Positions 53,405 through 63,675 of a stretch of 64,000 bases of DNA are shown in pieces; the stretch's first letter is position 1; each line of letters opens with the position of its first letter. A program made the position numbers and the translations under genes. This stretch comes from Athripsodes cinereus. Its lineage: Eukaryota > Arthropoda > Insecta > Trichoptera > Leptoceridae. The stretch covers positions 30,073,214 through 30,137,213 of the forward strand of contig OX388313.1 in the NCBI GenBank assembly GCA_947579605.1. The letters run 5' to 3'. The notes below the pieces were generated by a model. It was not told the DNA's origin and did not search any database. It worked only from the letters and a program-made list of their open reading frames with translations.

Positions 53405-53515
53405 ATTCAAAATGTTTGCAAATTTCGTCGCTGAATTAAAGCTGATAAATCTAAAGACCTTTCTTTCACTGGACACTTTAAAGCTTACAAAAAGAGAAGG
53501 AGGCTTATTCTATTT
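53405..53515 (-). repeat. S1 5' part, decayed
   Basis: AATTTCGTCGCTGAATTAAA, CTTTCACTGGACACTTTAAA and GCTTACAAAAAGAGAAGGAG. Confidence 0.55.
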
Positions 53516-53519
53516 GGGA

Positions 53520-54295
53520 GACTAAATGGATGGCTGCCTAAGCAAAAAGTTTTAAAATTTTACAGTTTAAGAATCACCTCCGAAACAAGGGTGGTATTAC
53601 TGAGAAAATTGTTCAAATAATGACGTATACAATAGCAAATAACAGGACCATGGAAAAAAGACATGATATTAATCTATTATTTAACTAATGAAAGCATAAA
53701 ATCATTATGGAAACCCATTGTGCATTATGGACCATTTCGTCTTATTTACGACACCCATAAATCAATCGGGTGATGAGTGACTTTACTTAGCTCTTAAAAA
53801 AAATATAAATAGAAGTCTACAGTTCATAAAAAAGTTTTTTCATATTGCAAATATAATGTTTATGTTTCTTACTTCAATTTGAACTTTTTGAGAAAAGCAT
53901 TTTTATTTTTAAAACTATTGTTATTTATTTTGATTGTCAAGGGGACGCATTGTTAAGTTTGACGTCAGGTATAATTTTACACAACATAAAAAAATTTTGG
54001 ACATTATTCTTTGTGATTTTTAAATTTATAATTTCAAATCGTACACTTTTACTCTGTATTTGTTTTTGGATAATGTGGTTAGCTTTGACGGGGGTTGGTG
54101 TTAGTATTATTGTACATGGCTTGAATATTTTGGCATGATGAGTCATTCTTCGGAGACAAGTGATTTTAAAAAAAAGCCGAGAGACAATAGTCTATAATCA
54201 TGTATTGTAATGTTATGTGGCTTTGAGTTTAGCAATTTGAGAATTTCTTTGGGCCCGCTTGTATGCCTTGAGGCACACCGCGTGAAATAAGATAT
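53520..54295. other. No gene found
   Basis: AT-rich; overlapping opposite frames near 53,937-54,146 have no motifs. Confidence 0.4.
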
Positions 54296-54310
54296 GGGAC
54301 TAATTATGTC

Positions 54311-54564
54311 CGTGGAGCACCCGGTAAAGAATTGGTCTCCCACTCTTTCTTGTAAGTTTTCGAGTGTCCTGTAAAAGGCAGGTGTTCGAAAAAATAAAGA
54401 CATTTTACATCTTAAATTCAGCGATGAGGTTTAACACCCATCCTGAATGTCTTTATTGTATATTGGCACGGAGAGGACAGCATGCATGTTTATCATATAC
54501 AGCTGGTCTGCTGGCTACCCCACTTGTGGGATATGCCGTGATGGTATAGATAGATAGAGAGATA
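54311..54564 (+). mobile_element. S1 SINE, reference copy with target duplication
   Basis: Flanked by the exact 13-bp repeat GACTAATTATGTC (54,298-54,310 and 54,565-54,577), which fixes both ends. The element is 254 bp, starts CGTGGAGCACCCGGTAAAGA and ends CCGTGATGGTATAGATAGAT plus more TAGA units. The presence of a clean duplication and simple-repeat tail shows it moved by target-primed reverse transcription. It has no coding capacity. TTTTCGAGTGTCC could be a B-box remnant, but the 5' origin (tRNA or otherwise) is not established. The last ~40 bp match the end of LINE-A. Confidence 0.97.
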
Positions 54565-54639
54565 GACTAATTATGTCATTTTACGTCTTTCTGTTTATTT
54601 TGTTGTTGGTAGTCTTTTTGATACTCAGTGTGGTTATAT

Positions 54640-54772
54640 TATTCTTACTTACTTATACACCTATTCCTGTCCACTGCTGAAAATAAGCCTCCCCCATATG
54701 TCTCCAGGTATCTCTGTCCTGGTCTTTCTGCAACTAGTCACCAGTTTGCCGAATATTATGCTATCGGTTACA
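54640..54772 (-). repeat. LINE-D 3' end
   Basis: The minus strand encodes SCRKTRTEIPGDIWGRLIFS with shifts, ending near SSGQE; in the parental frame this is DRxTWRxMGEAYxQQW. It abuts LINE-E in the opposite orientation. Confidence 0.6.
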
Positions 54773-54774
54773 CA

Positions 54775-54995
54775 TTCTGTTCTGTTGGCCAAAAACAGTA
54801 CTATTCTTCCTTCCGCGAGGGTTCCGTCAAAACGAGTGTCCCTCTTTCAAAATATACCGTTCCTATGACAACGACATCAGAGCGCAGGGAATGTGGTGGA
54901 AAGAGGTGAGGCAATTGGCACAGAGTCGCTCTGAATGGAGGAGGCTGGTTTCTCCCGAGAGGAGCGTTGAGGGCGATGATGATGATGATGATGGT
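54775..54995 (+). pseudogene. LINE-E C-terminus
   Basis: Encodes FREGSVKTSVPL then NDIRAQGMWWKEVRQLAQ and RSEWRRLVS in different frames, followed by (GAT)n at 54,974-54,993. Similar to 50,350 with more breaks. Confidence 0.85.
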
Positions 54996-55029
54996 TACGT
55001 GTGTCTTTATAACAAAAATTTATTTCTGA

Positions 55030-55185
55030 CTTTATTTAAGATTCCCACGAGGCGGTATTGGCCGGCCAGCCCTTCAGGCTGCCCAATGGGGCCCGCCCGT
55101 GAGGACTAAAGTTTTGCTTAGAAGAGCGGATAAATAGAAGTCCCCCGACTTCTGAGATATCCGGGTATGGGAGGGAGTCTTCAAT
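55030..55185 (+). repeat. LINE-G 3'UTR-type fragment
   Basis: CACGAGGCGGTATTGGCCGG, CCAGCCCTTCAGGCTGCCCA (short stem), GCGGATAAATAGAAGTCCCC and CGACTTCTGAGATATCCGGG. The last part matches 7,180-7,210 and 25,105-25,160. Confidence 0.65.
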
Positions 55186-55189
55186 TTAT

Positions 55190-55850
55190 TTGTGTACAGG
55201 GCCGTATACTTCTTAACTAATGTTTTTTCTTAAATTTAAATATAAATTTAGCACTCTCGTTACATTGCAAAAATCTTATGTACCTCTAAGGTACCCTAAT
55301 ATATATTTTTTTAGGAATTTAGGGGTTAATAGTTGTCCGTTACTCTTTATTTCAAAGATTTTATAACCGTCAACTTGTTTTATAAATTCACACAGAACTT
55401 AGAATAAAATAATAACATTATCATCGTCGGTAAACCCTTCTTTATAAATTTGAAATCAAACACCAGAAAAAAAAACAAGTGTATATGTCTTTCACTCACA
55501 CTCAATAAATTTATATCGGCTAAAACGAGATGGAGAGGGAATAAAAAAATAGTTGAAGATCGGAAATTAGCGAGAGAAAAAAATCTCAGGGTCGCTACGC
55601 TTAACCGATTTCTTTGAGAAGTTTGCAAAAAGTTGCACCCTTTAGATATATTTTTTGTGTATATCCGAATAAAGGTCCATGCTTGATAAAGGATGGTGAA
55701 TTTACCCCATTGATTCATGGATTGAGAATCTTTTTAGATTAGAAAGTAAAAAAAACAACATTAAAGATTTTTTTTTCATTTTGAGCCTTTTTTGCAGATG
55801 GATTATATTTTACTTTGTTCTTACTTTATGTACCTACTTTTAATTTTTCT
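55190..55850. other. No gene found
   Basis: A 112-codon minus-strand frame (55,380-55,718) has no motif and shows AT-driven composition. Confidence 0.45.
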
Positions 55851-55854
55851 GAAA

Positions 55855-56152
55855 TTTATTTTAGGCAAATTATCAAGTGTCATGTAAAAGGCAGATGTTC
55901 GTAAAATCTCACGTATAAGACAAAATCTACTTCTACTATAAGCATAATATCCCACAAGTGGGGTAGCTAGCGGACTAACTGCAAGTGATAAACGTGCAAA
56001 TTGTCTTTTCCGTGCCAATAAAAAATAAGACGTTCAGGATGAATATTTTAGCCTTTATTGGCACGAAGAGGACAACTTGCATGTTTGTTACGTGCAATTG
56101 ATCTGTTGGCTGCCTCACGTCTGAGAAATGCTACGATGGTATGAATGAGTGA
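55855..56152. mobile_element. Three S1 pieces in alternating orientation
   Basis: Forward 55,868-55,925 (TATCAAGTGTCATGTAAAAG, AAATCTCACGTATAAGACA), reverse 55,945-56,042 (CCCACAAGTGGGGTAGCTAG, AAATTGTCTTTTCCGTGCCA), forward 56,050-56,152 (TATTGGCACGAAGAGGACAA, CTTGCATGTTTGTTACGTGC). Such mosaics suggest recombination between nearby copies or inverted insertion. Confidence 0.8.
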
Positions 56153-56154
56153 AT

Positions 56155-56855
56155 AACGAATACTTTGTTTCAGAATCTATTGTTTTTTTTATAGCACATT
56201 ATTGAACTTGTATAATATTACTTGTATTTTACGAACTTGTATGAATAACTAAAGAAATATTCAAATATCAATCAAGTTTCAATAAAATCTAAAAGTTATC
56301 AATTTCTGAATAAAACACAAATATTTATTTTAAGTAGATAAAATTATCAAAAATAAAAAAATACTATAAAATATTCTTCTGCCTTTTTAAGAAAGGTAAT
56401 TTTGAAATGACTTGCCTACAAATTCACTTCATGATGCACATTAAGAAATAGTAATAATAATTGTAATAAAAAGCAAATCAATATCGAAATCGAATAATAA
56501 AAATATAAATGTATTGTATTTAAAAAAAAACCATTTTACGATAGTATTCATTGCGAGAATATGGGTCGACAATCGCAAAAACTATAATCAATAGGATATT
56601 GGTAATACGATATGTGATTTTAGTGCAAGATACAATAAAATATTTTAACCCTTAGGGTTGAAGTTTAAACTAGCGTAGTACCCTTTCCCTTTTTCTCACC
56701 CCGCGGGGATCAAACGTTCACATTTCTCCTAATTATTGGGAGAAAAAATAGGAAATTGGGGTAAAAACTTAATGGTATATTGGGCTGTAGGTATCAAGAT
56801 ATTGATAAAATTAGGGCTGCCAATTTGTTTGTAATAATTATAATATCTCACATTT
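56155..56855. other. No gene found
   Basis: AT-rich; CACCCCGCGGGGATC at 56,697 is a short local GC palindrome. Confidence 0.4.
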
Positions 56856-56864
56856 ATTTACAAT

Positions 56865-57430
56865 GTATGGAGTCCCCGTTAGTACCTTAAGAATAGGTTT
56901 CCCATTCTTTTATGGAAATTTTCGAGTGTCCTGTAATTGGCAGATTTTCGTAAAAACCTCACGTATAAGACAATTAACATCTATAATTTAGCGATGAGGG
57001 GCGCCAACTAACCTAAATGGCTTGTATTTTTTTGGCACGGAGAAGACATTTTGCATATCGCCACTACATCGATGCGTTACCACATATAACAATTTGGAGA
57101 AGGTGAGGTCCGTGGACATATTCTGTATGTCCAGGAGCCTTTTTAGGAGCCACATTAGACAGGAATGAAATAATTGTTTAGCTTTTGTTTTTCTTTTTTT
57201 TTTTCTTTCTGTGTTTGTACTGTACTGGCAATAATAATAATGAACTCAAAGATGGGCTGGTCAAGTAGGTACAAAAATATGCTTAATAGTTATTATGTTA
57301 TATTTTGTAAAATTTTATTGTATGTTGCCCATTTTTTTAAATAAATAAAAAAAAAATATTATAAGTATGCAGTTAGTCCACTGGCTCATTTTGTGGGATA
57401 CTCCGTGATGATATTGTGTTAGAAGTAGAT
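56865..57430 (+). mobile_element. S1 SINE split by a ~300-bp retroposed insert
   Basis: S1 5' and middle parts (56,865-57,058: GGAGTCCCCGTTAG, TTTTCGAGTGTCCTGTAATT, TTTAGCGATGAGGGGCG, GGCACGGAGAAGACATTTTG) continue at 57,366-57,430 (TATGCAGTTAGTCCACTGGC, TTTGTGGGATACTCCGTGAT). Between them 57,059-57,360 ends in TTAAATAAATAAAAAAAAAA. The insert has no recognised coding part. Confidence 0.82.
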
Positions 57431-57434
57431 CGTA

Positions 57435-57735
57435 AAAAAACTGTAGTTTTATTTACCCAAAACTGTTATTAATGGATTTACTTTTATGTATTAAATTAAT
57501 TGTTTCTTTTAGTTATCATAACATAAGCATAGAAAAATATTACAAGTCTGAAACAGGATAAAACAAGAATTGTTATTCAACAAAATATAGTAAAGTAGAG
57601 TAGAACAAATATGTATGTCGTTTTTTTTTATTTAATTAGGAATCAATTTCAAATATCGCTGATGAAATTTGCTGGATCAACAATTAATAGAAGAAATATT
57701 TGGTAAATCCTAAAGACAATTTATAATCTCTTGTA
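57435..57735. other. AT-rich DNA
   Basis: Nothing recognised. Confidence 0.35.
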
Positions 57736-57737
57736 GA

Positions 57738-57798
57738 AAGAAACAATTGTTTCAAATTACTTAATTATGTAATTCTACTACGATTGCACCACAGATAA
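57738..57798 (+). repeat. FB family arm
   Basis: AACAATTGTTTCAAATTACT, then TAATTATGTAATTCTACTAC and GATTGCACCAC, as at 5,055-5,105. Confidence 0.7.
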
Positions 57799-57799
57799 T

Positions 57800-58240
57800 A
57801 AAAAAAAATTGTGCCCACCCTATTAGAGGATTGATAGGTACGCAGTAGTTTTTTATTCTCATTTTTTGCAAAATATCAAATTCTTTTAGCAGGTTTCTAT
57901 AAGGGATGCATTGTTTACATATTTTATCTTTATCATCCTTAAATATATCTACTTCCCGCTGAGATCTATTTCGTAAAGATATACAATATTTATCTTTCCT
58001 TCCCTACTTATTCTTTTTCTTATTATTTTTTTTTACTAACGTTCGCAATCTTAACTTTTTTCGTTTCGTATAATATTTTCTCACACTTTTTGATAAATTG
58101 ATATTTTACTAAACTTTAAACTTTTTTTTTATATAAGTAACTATAAATTTAACCCAAATTTGGTGACCTATTTTATATTTTTCTAAAAATTAAACGCACA
58201 TAGTCATTGACCTCAATCTTTTTTTCGTCTCCAAAGATAT
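57800..58240. other. No gene found
   Basis: AT-rich; nothing recognised. Confidence 0.4.
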
Positions 58241-58245
58241 TATAT

Positions 58246-58366
58246 ATCTATACCCTCACACCGTATCCTAGGAAGGGTAGGCAGAGAGAACGGAACGTCA
58301 TCCTTAGATATCCTTAGATACTTATTTCGCTTTCTCTATATTCATCCAGTTTCTCATACATTCAAG
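58246..58366 (-). repeat. LINE-A 3' end
   Basis: ACCCTCACACCGTATCCTAG, GGTAGGCAGAGAGAACGGAA and ATTCATCCAGTTTCTCATAC. An ATCCTTAGAT repeat near 58,300 is a small internal duplication. Confidence 0.85.
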
Positions 58367-58459
58367 CCGATTTAATAAAAACTTAAAATTAACTTATAGT
58401 TACATAATATTTTCTACGTACTGGTTATTTGCTTAAAAAAATACAAAATATTATTAATT

Positions 58460-58598
58460 TTGAGGATTCGCCACCCATCCTGAATATTTAATTTTTTTAT
58501 TGGCATGGAGAGGACAGTTTGCATGTTGATTACATGCAGCTGGTCTGCTGGCTACCCCACTTGTGAGATATATCGTGATGGTATAGTAATAGTACAAA
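58460..58598 (+). mobile_element. S1 3' half
   Basis: GAGGATTCGCCACCCATCCT, GGCATGGAGAGGACAGTTTG, CATGCAGCTGGTCTGCTGGC, TACCCCACTTGTGAGATATA and a TAGTAATAGTA tail. Confidence 0.9.
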
Positions 58599-58621
58599 GG
58601 GTATATCTACCTCTATATTTA

Positions 58622-58672
58622 TGCAGTTAAAAATTGGTTTCCCTTCTTGTGGGAGATATCGTGATGACATGA
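58622..58672 (+). repeat. S1 3' tip
   Basis: ATTGGTTTCCCTTCTTGTGG, then GAGATATCGTGATGACATGA. A second partial end just behind the previous copy. Confidence 0.55.
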
Positions 58673-58674
58673 TA

Positions 58675-59335
58675 AACAAAACATTAATGACCATTTTTCT
58701 ACAAATTAATTGTTTAACAAACAATTAATCAAAAGTACTTGCATCTATACAATTACCCGATATTAATTATTAAGTACCTACTTTACTGTCACAAATCACA
58801 ATACATACTTTTATGGTAAAAGTAACGAGTATAACAATCATCTAGGTATATACTGTCACCTATTGTGACCGATAGTAACAGGTACAAGACTCGTGATGGT
58901 ACCACACCATTCTAAATAAAGAACAGACTAAGGTGTGTGTGATATTAATATGTGCATTGTTTTTAATGTTACATTAAATCACATGTTTACTTTCAGTAGT
59001 TTGTTGACCTAAAGATAACTGGTATGTCTAGCTTTAACCAGAAAGCTTTCTAGAATAAATTTGTTTATCCAAATAGAGCTCCAATTTTTGGTGATGGTGG
59101 TTCACTTGCTTAGATTTTTTTCTGATTGGCTGCAGACTGAGACACACAGTGTGTTCGGTGAACTTTTCCATTTAGAGTGTTTCCAAAGACAATGTTCTGA
59201 AAGGTTTGATAACTTTTCGATTGGCAAGAGTTTCTACAAGTATAAATGATTTCTGGATGAAATATCTAGGGGCAGCGTGTCCCATTTATCCAACTAAGTA
59301 AGAAGGGAAAAAGATTAACATAATATAATGGTAAC
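58675..59335. other. No gene found
   Basis: A 62-codon frame at 59,061-59,249 has no recognised motif. Confidence 0.4.
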
Positions 59336-59344
59336 CAGACTATT

Positions 59345-59490
59345 TGATAAAAATATATTTATTTATTTATTCTTTACTGTACATTGATTAAAAAGAATTA
59401 CATAAAAGGTATACATTCAAATTAAATACAATCAATATACAGAGGGCGAGTTTATCGCAAAGGCGCGATCTCTTCCAACTAACCCTATAT
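59345..59490 (-). repeat. U1 LINE 3'UTR, best copy
   Basis: TTATTTATTTATTC tail in reverse, TACTGTACATTGATTAAAAA, TACAATCAATATACAGAGGG, CGAGTTTATCGCAAAGGCGC and GATCTCTTCCAACTAACCC. Confidence 0.78.
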
Positions 59491-59499
59491 ATATATCGT

Positions 59500-59605
59500 T
59501 ACTCTTTCTCGTAGATTTCTTCATAGTTAAGGGTCATGCCTTTCTGATAAATATATCTTCTTCGCCATCCTTTTCTATCCTTGCATTGCTCTGTAGACTG
59601 TGGGA
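59500..59605 (-). repeat. LINE-A relic
   Basis: The minus strand contains RMAKKIYLSERHDP, matching the KIYLSER segment of LINE-A (36,212-36,235). No other part is preserved. Confidence 0.55.
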
Positions 59606-59609
59606 ACTA

Positions 59610-60070
59610 CTGTGTGCCTTCCTCGGTCCGTCTACACTCTACATCATTGCGATCCTCCCTCTGTGTGTTTGACAAAATATAACTTATTACTTTCGAGTAG
59701 CCAGTTCTAAAATCTGCAATTCGATTGAACTCTAAATGCCTAGTAGAAATGAATTGACTCTTATTGTGACAAAGTTTGTTTATGCTTCCGAACTAAATTT
59801 GATGAATGTTACCTACCTACATAATAGCGCAGCTCGTTGATAATCCACGACAGTCATGCAATAATGATCAATGACTTGATTACTATGAATCGTTGTCTAT
59901 GGTCTCGTGATTCAGCGAGCTATTATTGATGGAAATAATTGCAACGTGTTTAGAATTATAATTTTTATTGTCTATACATTTACATATGTCAATAATAACA
60001 GAACTACCATAAACATCAACAATGTTATGTTGTTATTTGTCTTTTTTGATTCTATGTATCTCTGTTTGTC
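59610..60070. other. No gene found
   Basis: Nothing recognised. Confidence 0.4.
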
Positions 60071-60074
60071 TTTG

Positions 60075-60079
<5 letters not shown>

Positions 60080-60143
<64 letters not shown>

Positions 60144-60212
60144 TATATCTGGGTTTTTGTTATAAACCCAAATACAACCTCATACACCTTTCACAGTAAG
60201 CTACTAAAAGCA
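60080..60212 (-). mobile_element. T3 SINE, 5'-truncated, 57-nt A tail
   Basis: On the minus strand: GCTTTTAGTAGCTTACTGTG, AAAGGTGTATGAGGTTGTAT, TTGGGTTTATAAC, CCCAGATATATCTTTTT, then a run that reads as T57 on the plus strand (60,080-60,136). The long uninterrupted tail suggests a young insertion. The tRNA head is missing. Confidence 0.88.
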
Positions 60213-60296
60213 TTGATTGACTATTTTGTCAATATATGTACAATGACCTTCTGTTAACAATCCATTGTGTACGATCGTTCTATTTTTACGTCATTA

Positions 60297-60335
60297 CCCT
60301 GAAGATGCCTACCATAGATGTAGGCGAAACGTCGG
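60297..60335 (+). ncRNA. Hammerhead-ribozyme-like motif
   Basis: CTGAAGA (60,299-60,305) fits the CUGANGA core. A 6-bp stem GCCTAC/GTAGGC (60,307-60,312 with 60,320-60,325) and GAAA (60,326-60,329) follow, then CGTC. The order core, stem II, GAAA, CGTC is that of hammerhead ribozymes, which are known in Penelope-like and other retroelements. One extra U (60,306) sits between core and stem II, and a proper stem I is not evident. It may be inactive or a look-alike motif. Confidence 0.35.
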
Positions 60336-60339
60336 GACA

Positions 60340-61845
60340 AAATCCAGTAAAATCGTAGTTCATGTGATTCATTACATCGTGCCTTCTGTACAGGTAGATC
60401 AGATTTAAGATTCTAAGAGTTGGCATTTATTAAATTAAACTAGATTGGTATAATTTTTGTTCTAATATCGATGTCAAACATGTGTGTTCTGTTGAAAGAC
60501 AATATGATTTGGAGTGGCTATAGTTAGTTTGGTAAGTCCTGGAAGCAGTTGTTATCGACAGGGTTATCTGGAGGAATACCTAAACGCTTTAGGCCATCGA
60601 TTTTACTAGGACAAAGATAATAAAGTGTGTACTGTATATAATAAATCGCTGTCATTGGAACGATTTATAGTAAAAGAGGGTAGCTAAAACCATTTGAAAC
60701 ATCCGACCTTTTCCATTGATAAACTCCTAGTATTTTGTATACTATAATAATATTTAAACCAAGCTACCTATAATTATGTTAAACAATTTTAGCGTGGGCA
60801 TTCCACAAGGAATATCAATATGATACATCGAGAGTTTCTTGCGCAGTTCACTGAATCTATCTATCTATAGCCGGTCGTAATAGATACTTATAGTATTTAT
60901 CTACTCTCTCACCTATAGTATAGTATCTGACGGCGTCAGTCGGTGACGATTAGGTAAGTACATCATAGGTAGGAATATTGTTCCGAACTCATTATTACGT
61001 CATGGGGAGCCGGCAGTTCATCGTTCGGCCACGACCGTAGAAGATTCCGGAAATAGAAAGAGAAAGAAGCATATAGATTTGCTGTTCTTGTCCCTTACAC
61101 CAATGCAGTGGCATAACACATTTTTGAAAATTGAAATATTTGGTAATCCACCATTTTTTTTGTAGTTATGACTCAATTTTAATGAAATGAATAAGAAATT
61201 TTATCTTATGCTTTAAACATACTTATTGTTTAAAAAATAAAATATTTTGGAAATGTGACGACTGTATCTATTTATGTTTGCAAAGATTTTTACATTTCTC
61301 AAAAATGAGCAGATTTCGTGTTTTGAGTGACGTAAAACCAAAAGCAATTAGAAAAGAACATGAGAAAATTCAATGATTACATAAAAAACAAGACTGTATT
61401 TCTCTATTTACCAATCAGATTTCATAAAAAAAAAACTTTTTCTCCAGATATTTCAGCACAATTATTACGTCTAGTTGGAAAAATAATATTGTAGGCATTT
61501 TATATGGGACAATGCTGAATATTTTGTGTGCTTTAGTTAAATTGTGTAATATTATTGACACATCAAACTTTTAAGTAAAAATAACATTAGATACCTTCTT
61601 ACTTAAAGAGCTTTGAAAATTACATACTGTGTTACACCACTGCTTGTTGAATAGGCGTAAGTTTATTATTATACCCATGTACTTAAATAGTTTTCTATCT
61701 AGTGTCGCAATTTCAACTTCCACGAACCATCATCAGATCAAAGTACTTATTGTGCTCTGGTACTCGATGGGTAATACTAAACAGTATATAATATTATTGT
61801 ACTTGATGCTATATTGGTGGGTAACCTATAGATTGTATGTATCTA
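60340..61845. other. No gene found; possible isolated splice donor
   Basis: GATTAG|GTAAGT at 60,953/60,954 is a perfect donor match after a GC-richer stretch (GACGGCGTCAGTCGGTGACG), but no exon can be defined. 61,010-61,080 is also GC-richer. ATAAATCG/CGATTTAT at 60,640-60,670 is a short inverted repeat. Confidence 0.35.
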
Positions 61846-61847
61846 TC

Positions 61848-61985
61848 TATACCACCAAAGTATTTCCTACAAGGGAGTCGTCAGCGGACTAACTGTATGC
61901 AATGATCATAAGGATTATCATCTCCTCACCGCAGAATTTAAGATGTAAAATTCTTTATTTTTTAAACACCAGCTGTCTATTGCAG
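61848..61985 (-). repeat. S1 SINE, decayed
   Basis: TATACCACCAAAGTATTTCC, GTCAGCGGACTAACTGTATG, CTCACCGCAGAATTTAAGAT and TTTTTAAACACCAGCTGTC. Confidence 0.65.
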
Positions 61986-61989
61986 TCAA

Positions 61990-62570
61990 CTCCACTACTT
62001 TGATAATAAGTTGTGAAGCTTTGTCTCTAGTGTTAAGATTTTTAGTACGTAGCAATACGTAACTGTAAGAACATAGTTTGTGAGAGTATTGTAGTAGTGA
62101 GTAGTGCCTTGTAGTGAGTATCTCCTCCAAGGGACATTACGGGTTGTAGTTTAGGGGAGGATTTTGTCGGGGGGAGCCTTGAAGGCAAATCCTGAGCCCT
62201 CTCTCTGAATTTTGCTTTTTGTTTCGTTGAGTCTGAATGGTATAGGAGCTCGGCTCTTAAAACATCCGGGGGAAAGTGGTGGGAAACCCTTAATGTGTGT
62301 CTATTACAGGACATTAAGGAAAAGGTTCCTACCTGGATATTTCAAGAACATCAGTTTTCATATCATCTAGTCAAATTAAAGCAAAAGTTTTTTTTATCCA
62401 AGAGTGGGCTCGAGATTGACTTTATGGGTTTTCTTCTGCAAAAACCACTAGAAAATAAATATTTGATGTACCTTCCCTTGGTGGAAAATCTCACATAGAG
62501 GAGGACACACACATAAACACAACATAATAATATATAATTTTACAATCTTATACATACATAATTTTTCGTA
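61990..62570. other. No gene found
   Basis: A 67-codon plus-strand frame at 62,295-62,498 has no recognised motif. Confidence 0.4.
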
Positions 62571-62573
62571 ATG

Positions 62574-63104
62574 GGGTGTTCACATTTGGCGAATATCGCC
62601 AGGATAATTTCAAAATATATCGCCAGGCGAAAAAACAAAATTCGCCGGACATCCATTGATCGTCACACCTGTTCACACAGTCCACCATATAGAAACGATC
62701 TGTCAGATGCACTTTGATTTTGACACTGTTTTCAAAATGGCGTCGAGATGGAGATCGCGAAGTCTTTGTTTTTAGTCGAAAATGTTATAGTAGAGGTTAT
62801 AAGGCGCCTTTTATTTAAGGAAACAAACGCCACAAACCAACAAAAAAGATAACAGCTGTCACGAAGCGGGAAACATTGTAAAATTTATAGGTTATAAAGT
62901 CTTTACCATAGATACGAACGCCGCGCACACCTGCGCATGCGCGAATCGTTCAATCGGCCGAAAAGTTGGAAGGTGGTCAACTCGAGACGATATCGTTTCT
63001 ACTGGTTTTTTATCGTTTCAGACTAGCTGTCATTTTGTTCACACGGTTCAAATGGCTGGCGATATTTTGGAGCCTGGCGATATTCGCCAAAGTGAGAACA
63101 CCAC
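62574..63104. mobile_element. TIR element with NRF-1/EWG-type motif
   Basis: Left end GGGTGTTCACATTTGGCGAA, then TATCGCCAGG; right end CCTGGCGATATTCGCCAAAG, then TGAGAACACCAC. These are ~30-bp inverted repeats with a small indel. The second block TATCGCCAGGCGAA is mirrored at 63,054-63,066. ATG lies next to both ends, a possible 3-bp target duplication as in PIF/Harbinger elements. Inside: CAAAATGGCGTCGAG (a short frame MASRWRSRSLCF) and TGCGCATGCGCG, which matches the NRF-1/EWG consensus. No transposase. Confidence 0.7.
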
Positions 63105-63134
63105 ATGAGTCTGTCTTACAGTTAGTTACCTACG

Positions 63135-63205
63135 AATACGAACTAAGGGCTTTTACAAAACACTCGAAAACTTACGGAAAAGAGTGGGAGACCATAGATT
63201 TTATC
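63135..63205 (-). repeat. S1 5' fragment
   Basis: GCTTTTACAAAACACTCGAA, then AACTTACGGAAAAGAGTGGG and AGACCATAG. Confidence 0.8.
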
Positions 63206-63254
63206 TCAATTTTTAAGACGACGAACCTGAGTTTTTACTAAAAAACTTGACAAT

Positions 63255-63300
63255 AGCAATATTTATTTAATTATGAGCGCTTTCGCCTAATTTTAATAAG
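63255..63300 (-). repeat. U5 relic
   Basis: TATTTATTTAATTATGAGCG, then CTTTCGCCTAATTTTAAT, similar to 9,095-9,145. Confidence 0.4.
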
Positions 63301-63670
63301 GTTTGTTCTTAATTCTTATAATTATCTAGTTATGGTGAGAATGCAGGAATTTGACCATTAATGTATTAAGTATTTAGTCATTTAGGTACAATTGATTAAA
63401 TAAAAACACAATCATAAATGTGGAAATTAAGTGTTCTAAATTAAACATTTTAAATTAAAATTAATTTTCACAATGTTTTTTTTTCACAACGCACCAACTT
63501 TAAATTTAACCAAAAATATTTGTTACCTAATACCTCATAGTAGCTACATATTATTTTTTTTATATACTTTTCAAATGCTCATAATATGGGTAAATAAATA
63601 CCCAAGGCATATTTCATCCAGTTTGCATTACGAAACAACAATGTTCCGGTTTTTATCAATAAGAATAGTA
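63301..63670. other. No gene found
   Basis: AT-rich; nothing recognised. Confidence 0.4.
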
Positions 63671-63675
63671 GCAGT

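Noticed and set aside
59907..60257. 116-codon frame
   Set aside because: Its centre is a poly-Phe stretch from the T57 SINE tail; not a protein.
60945..60960. Exon ending at a perfect GTAAGT donor
   Set aside because: No acceptor or coding frame could be linked to it, so it is mentioned only within the surrounding region.
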